This document shows, in pieces, positions 62,159 through 64,000 of a DNA stretch of 64,000 nucleotides; position 1 is the first letter of the stretch, and every line of letters starts with the position of its first letter. The notes beneath the pieces were generated by a model. The model was not told the origin of the DNA. It worked only from the letters and a program-made list of their open reading frames with translations, and ran no database searches. A program made the translations under genes and the position numbers. Source of the stretch: Pseudooceanicola marinus (GTDB lineage Bacteria; Pseudomonadota; Alphaproteobacteria; Rhodobacterales; Rhodobacteraceae); contig NZ_PGTC01000015.1 of NCBI RefSeq assembly GCF_002786295.1, positions 250,501 to 314,500 of the forward strand, given 5' to 3'.

Positions 62159-64000
62159 GTGGGAGAACTCTCGCGCGACGCGGGCGGGCCGGTCACATCC
62201 GTGCCCGCCCTGCTGGACCGGAATGCACAAGCCTGGCCGGACAGAACGGCCTATCGCGAAAAGGAATTCGGCATCTGGCAAAGCTGGAGCTGGGCCGAGA
62301 CGCGGACCGAGATCCGCAACCTGGCGCGGGGTCTTCTGAACCTCGGGGTGGGGCCGGGCGAGTTCGTCGCCATCATCGGTGCCAACCGGCCGCACCTCTA
62401 CTGGTCCATTCCGGCGGCGCAGATGGTCGGGGCCGTGCCGGTGCCCGTCTACAACGACAGCGCCGCCGAGGAGATGGCCTATGTGCTGGACCACTGCGGC
62501 GCCCGGGTGGTGATCGCCGAGGACCAGGAACAGGTCGACAAGGTGCTGGAAGTGAAGGCGCAACTGCCCGCGCTGGAGCACATCATCTATCTCGACCCGC
62601 GTGGCATGCGGAAATACGATCACACCCATCTGCACGAATTCACCCATGTGCAGGAACAGGGCCATGCCCTGCGCGATGAGCTGACGCCGGAGCTGGACCG
62701 GCGCGCCGCTGCCATCACCTATGACGACATCTGCGTCATGCTCTACACCTCCGGCACCACCGGCAAGCCCAAGGGCGTGGTGCTGTCGAACCGCAACATC
62801 ATCGAGACCTCGAAGAACTCGGCCGAGTTCGACAAGCTGGGCGCGGGGGAGGAGGTCCTGGCCTACCTGCCCATGGCCTGGGTCGGCGATTTCATCTTCT
62901 CCATCGGGCAGGCCTACTGGACCGGCTTCTGCGTCAACTGTCCCGAAAGCGTGGAGACCCTGGCCACCGACCTGCGCGAGATCGGGCCGAGCTACTACTT
63001 CGCCCCGCCGCGCATCTTCGAGACACAGTTGACCAACGTGATGATCCGCATGGAGGATGCCGGGCGGCTGAAGAAATGGCTGTTCGACCGTTTCATGGCC
63101 CATGCCCGCAAGGTGGGGGGCGACCTGCTGGACGGGCGCCCCGTGGGCGGCATGGACCGGCTGAAGTACCGCCTGGGGGAGTTCCTGATCTACGGCCCGC
63201 TGAAGGACACCCTGGGCTTGGGCCGTGTCCGCGTGGGTTATACCGCCGGTGAGGCGATCGGGCCGGAGATCTTCGATTTCTACCGCTCGCTGGGCATCAA
63301 CCTGAAACAGCTTTACGGCCAGACCGAGGCCAGCGTTTTCATCACCCAGCAACCCGATGGCGAGGTGCGCTCCGATACCGTGGGCGTGGCCTCTCCTGGG
63401 GTGGAGCTGAAGATCGCCGAGAGCGGCGAGGTCTTCTATCGCAGCCCCGGCGTCTTCCAGAGCTACTACAAGAACGCCGATAGCACCGCCTCGACCAAGG
63501 ATGCCGAAGGGTGGGTGGCCACCGGCGATGCGGGCTTCATAGAAGAGGGCAGCGGGCACCTGCGGATCATCGACCGCGCCAAGGACGTGGGCAAGATGGC
63601 CGATGGCAGCCTGTTCGCGCCGAAGTACGTCGAGAACAAGCTGAAGTTCTACCCCAACATCCTGGAGGCCGTCGTCTTCGGCAATGGCCGCGAGATGTGC
63701 ACCGCCTTCATCAACATCGACCTCACGGCCGTGGGCAACTGGGCCGAGCGCAACAACATCGCCTATTCCAGCTATCAGGAACTGGCGGGGCATCCCCAGG
63801 TTCTGGAAACGGTGCGCGAGCATGTCGAGGCGGTGAACCGCAGTGTCGCCGAGGACGAGATGCTCTCGGGCTGCCAGATCCACCGCTTCCTGATCCTGCA
63901 CAAGGAACTGGATGCCGATGACGGCGAAATGACCCGCACCCGCAAGGTGCGCCGCAAGGTCATCGAGGAGAAGTTCCACGACCTGATCACGGCGCTCTAC
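62159..64000 (+). CDS. AMP-forming acyl-CoA synthetase, 3' end outside the window
   Basis: 614 residues, open to the right edge. GTG start at 62159 with GGGAGGAG upstream. The ATP-binding motif YTSGTTGKPKG is near 196-206, then LKQLYGQTEASVFI and GWVATGDAGFIEEG..RIIDRAKDVGKMADGSLFAPKYVEN, the family core. It activates a fatty or aromatic acid with CoA. Such ligases often head branched-chain amino acid ABC-type clusters, but that continuation is not visible. Confidence 0.94.
   Translation, partial: MGELSRDAGGPVTSVPALLDRNAQAWPDRTAYREKEFGIWQSWSWAETRTEIRNLARGLLNLGVGPGEFVAIIGANRPHLYWSIPAAQMVGAVPVPVYNDSAAEEMAYVLDHCGARVVIAEDQEQVDKVLEVKAQLPALEHIIYLDPRGMRKYDHTHLHEFTHVQEQGHALRDELTPELDRRAAAITYDDICVMLYTSGTTGKPKGVVLSNRNIIETSKNSAEFDKLGAGEEVLAYLPMAWVGDFIFSIGQAYWTGFCVNCPESVETLATDLREIGPSYYFAPPRIFETQLTNVMIRMEDAGRLKKWLFDRFMAHARKVGGDLLDGRPVGGMDRLKYRLGEFLIYGPLKDTLGLGRVRVGYTAGEAIGPEIFDFYRSLGINLKQLYGQTEASVFITQQPDGEVRSDTVGVASPGVELKIAESGEVFYRSPGVFQSYYKNADSTASTKDAEGWVATGDAGFIEEGSGHLRIIDRAKDVGKMADGSLFAPKYVENKLKFYPNILEAVVFGNGREMCTAFINIDLTAVGNWAERNNIAYSSYQELAGHPQVLETVREHVEAVNRSVAEDEMLSGCQIHRFLILHKELDADDGEMTRTRKVRRKVIEEKFHDLITALY

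Noticed and set aside
1-64000. CRISPR arrays, transfer RNA or ribosomal RNA genes, insertion sequences, prophage
   Set aside because: No regular spaced repeats, no tRNA-type T-loop with acceptor, no transposase or integrase and no composition break were seen by reading both strands.

Overview
The window is chromosomal DNA from a marine-type alphaproteobacterium, most likely a Rhodobacteraceae (Roseobacter group) member. The grounds are very high GC, dense gene packing with many 4-nt ATGA/GTGA overlaps, frequent GTG starts, the Ala/Glu-rich AccD tail, DUF2794 and DUF3775 proteins, a GlnK-AmtB pair, PuuD, and intergenic hairpins ending in ATATTTTTGG or CCGGAGTATTTTTG. There is no rRNA, recognisable tRNA, CRISPR array, insertion sequence or prophage. 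It reads as core chromosome rather than an island. The species cannot be named from sequence alone.

Layout. 1-6.4 kb: end of a peptide ABC ATPase, a DUF2798 membrane protein, asd, a secreted MuiA/DUF4139 protein, beta-carbonic anhydrase and an Hpt-like protein without the phospho-accepting His. 6.4-12 kb: an M17 aminopeptidase coupled to an NlpC/P60 endopeptidase, DUF2794, cytochrome c', a TetR-I78 inhibitor pair divergent from an iodotyrosine-deiodinase-like flavoprotein, then a run YaiI-HAD-ornithine cyclodeaminase-alpha/beta hydrolase reaching 14.5 kb. 14.5-21.5 kb: MFS transporter, zapE, a gene-free stretch with an unusual GANTC cluster, and a minus-strand operon CPBP-CPBP-accD-folC. 21.7-26.8 kb: ilvD, a lipoprotein, two unknown genes and a LysR regulator. 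26.8-34.2 kb: minus-strand cinA-like, GNAT, CMD and OmpA genes, sfsA, map, an FAD reductase-rsmD pair and a peroxiredoxin. 34.4-39.6 kb: a PTP-like phosphatase divergent from a GntR regulator, and a minus-strand run RidA-GDPD-FemAB-like-PhhB-MscS. 39.8-47.2 kb: a type I secretion ABC/HlyD pair, mlaA-mlaC and a class A penicillin-binding protein. 47.4-51.6 kb: glnK-amtB, rhodanese, puuD and a small secreted protein. 51.9-64 kb: mutL-rmuC, DUF3775, a two-gene saccharopine pathway, an M20 amidase, a hybrid kinase/response regulator pair, and an acyl-CoA ligase running off the right edge.

How genes work together. Several units are functional pairs joined by 4-nt overlaps: murein-peptide hydrolysis (M17 + NlpC/P60), lysine/saccharopine metabolism, two-component signalling, type I secretion, and mutL-rmuC (both DNA maintenance). 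glnK-amtB is the usual ammonium sensing and uptake pair. mlaA and mlaC are the outer-membrane and periplasmic parts of a lipid-transport chain whose inner-membrane part is elsewhere.

The most unusual signal is not a protein. Between the convergent 3' ends of zapE and folC (17000-17411) there are six GANTC sites (CcrM methylation motif) in about 110 bp. Two fall exactly within the 16-nt spacer of a good minus-strand sigma70-like promoter, and about 100 nt downstream lie duplicated intrinsic terminators. Together they suggest an undescribed small RNA of about 125 nt whose promoter could respond to cell-cycle DNA methylation. This is inference from sequence and needs RNA evidence.
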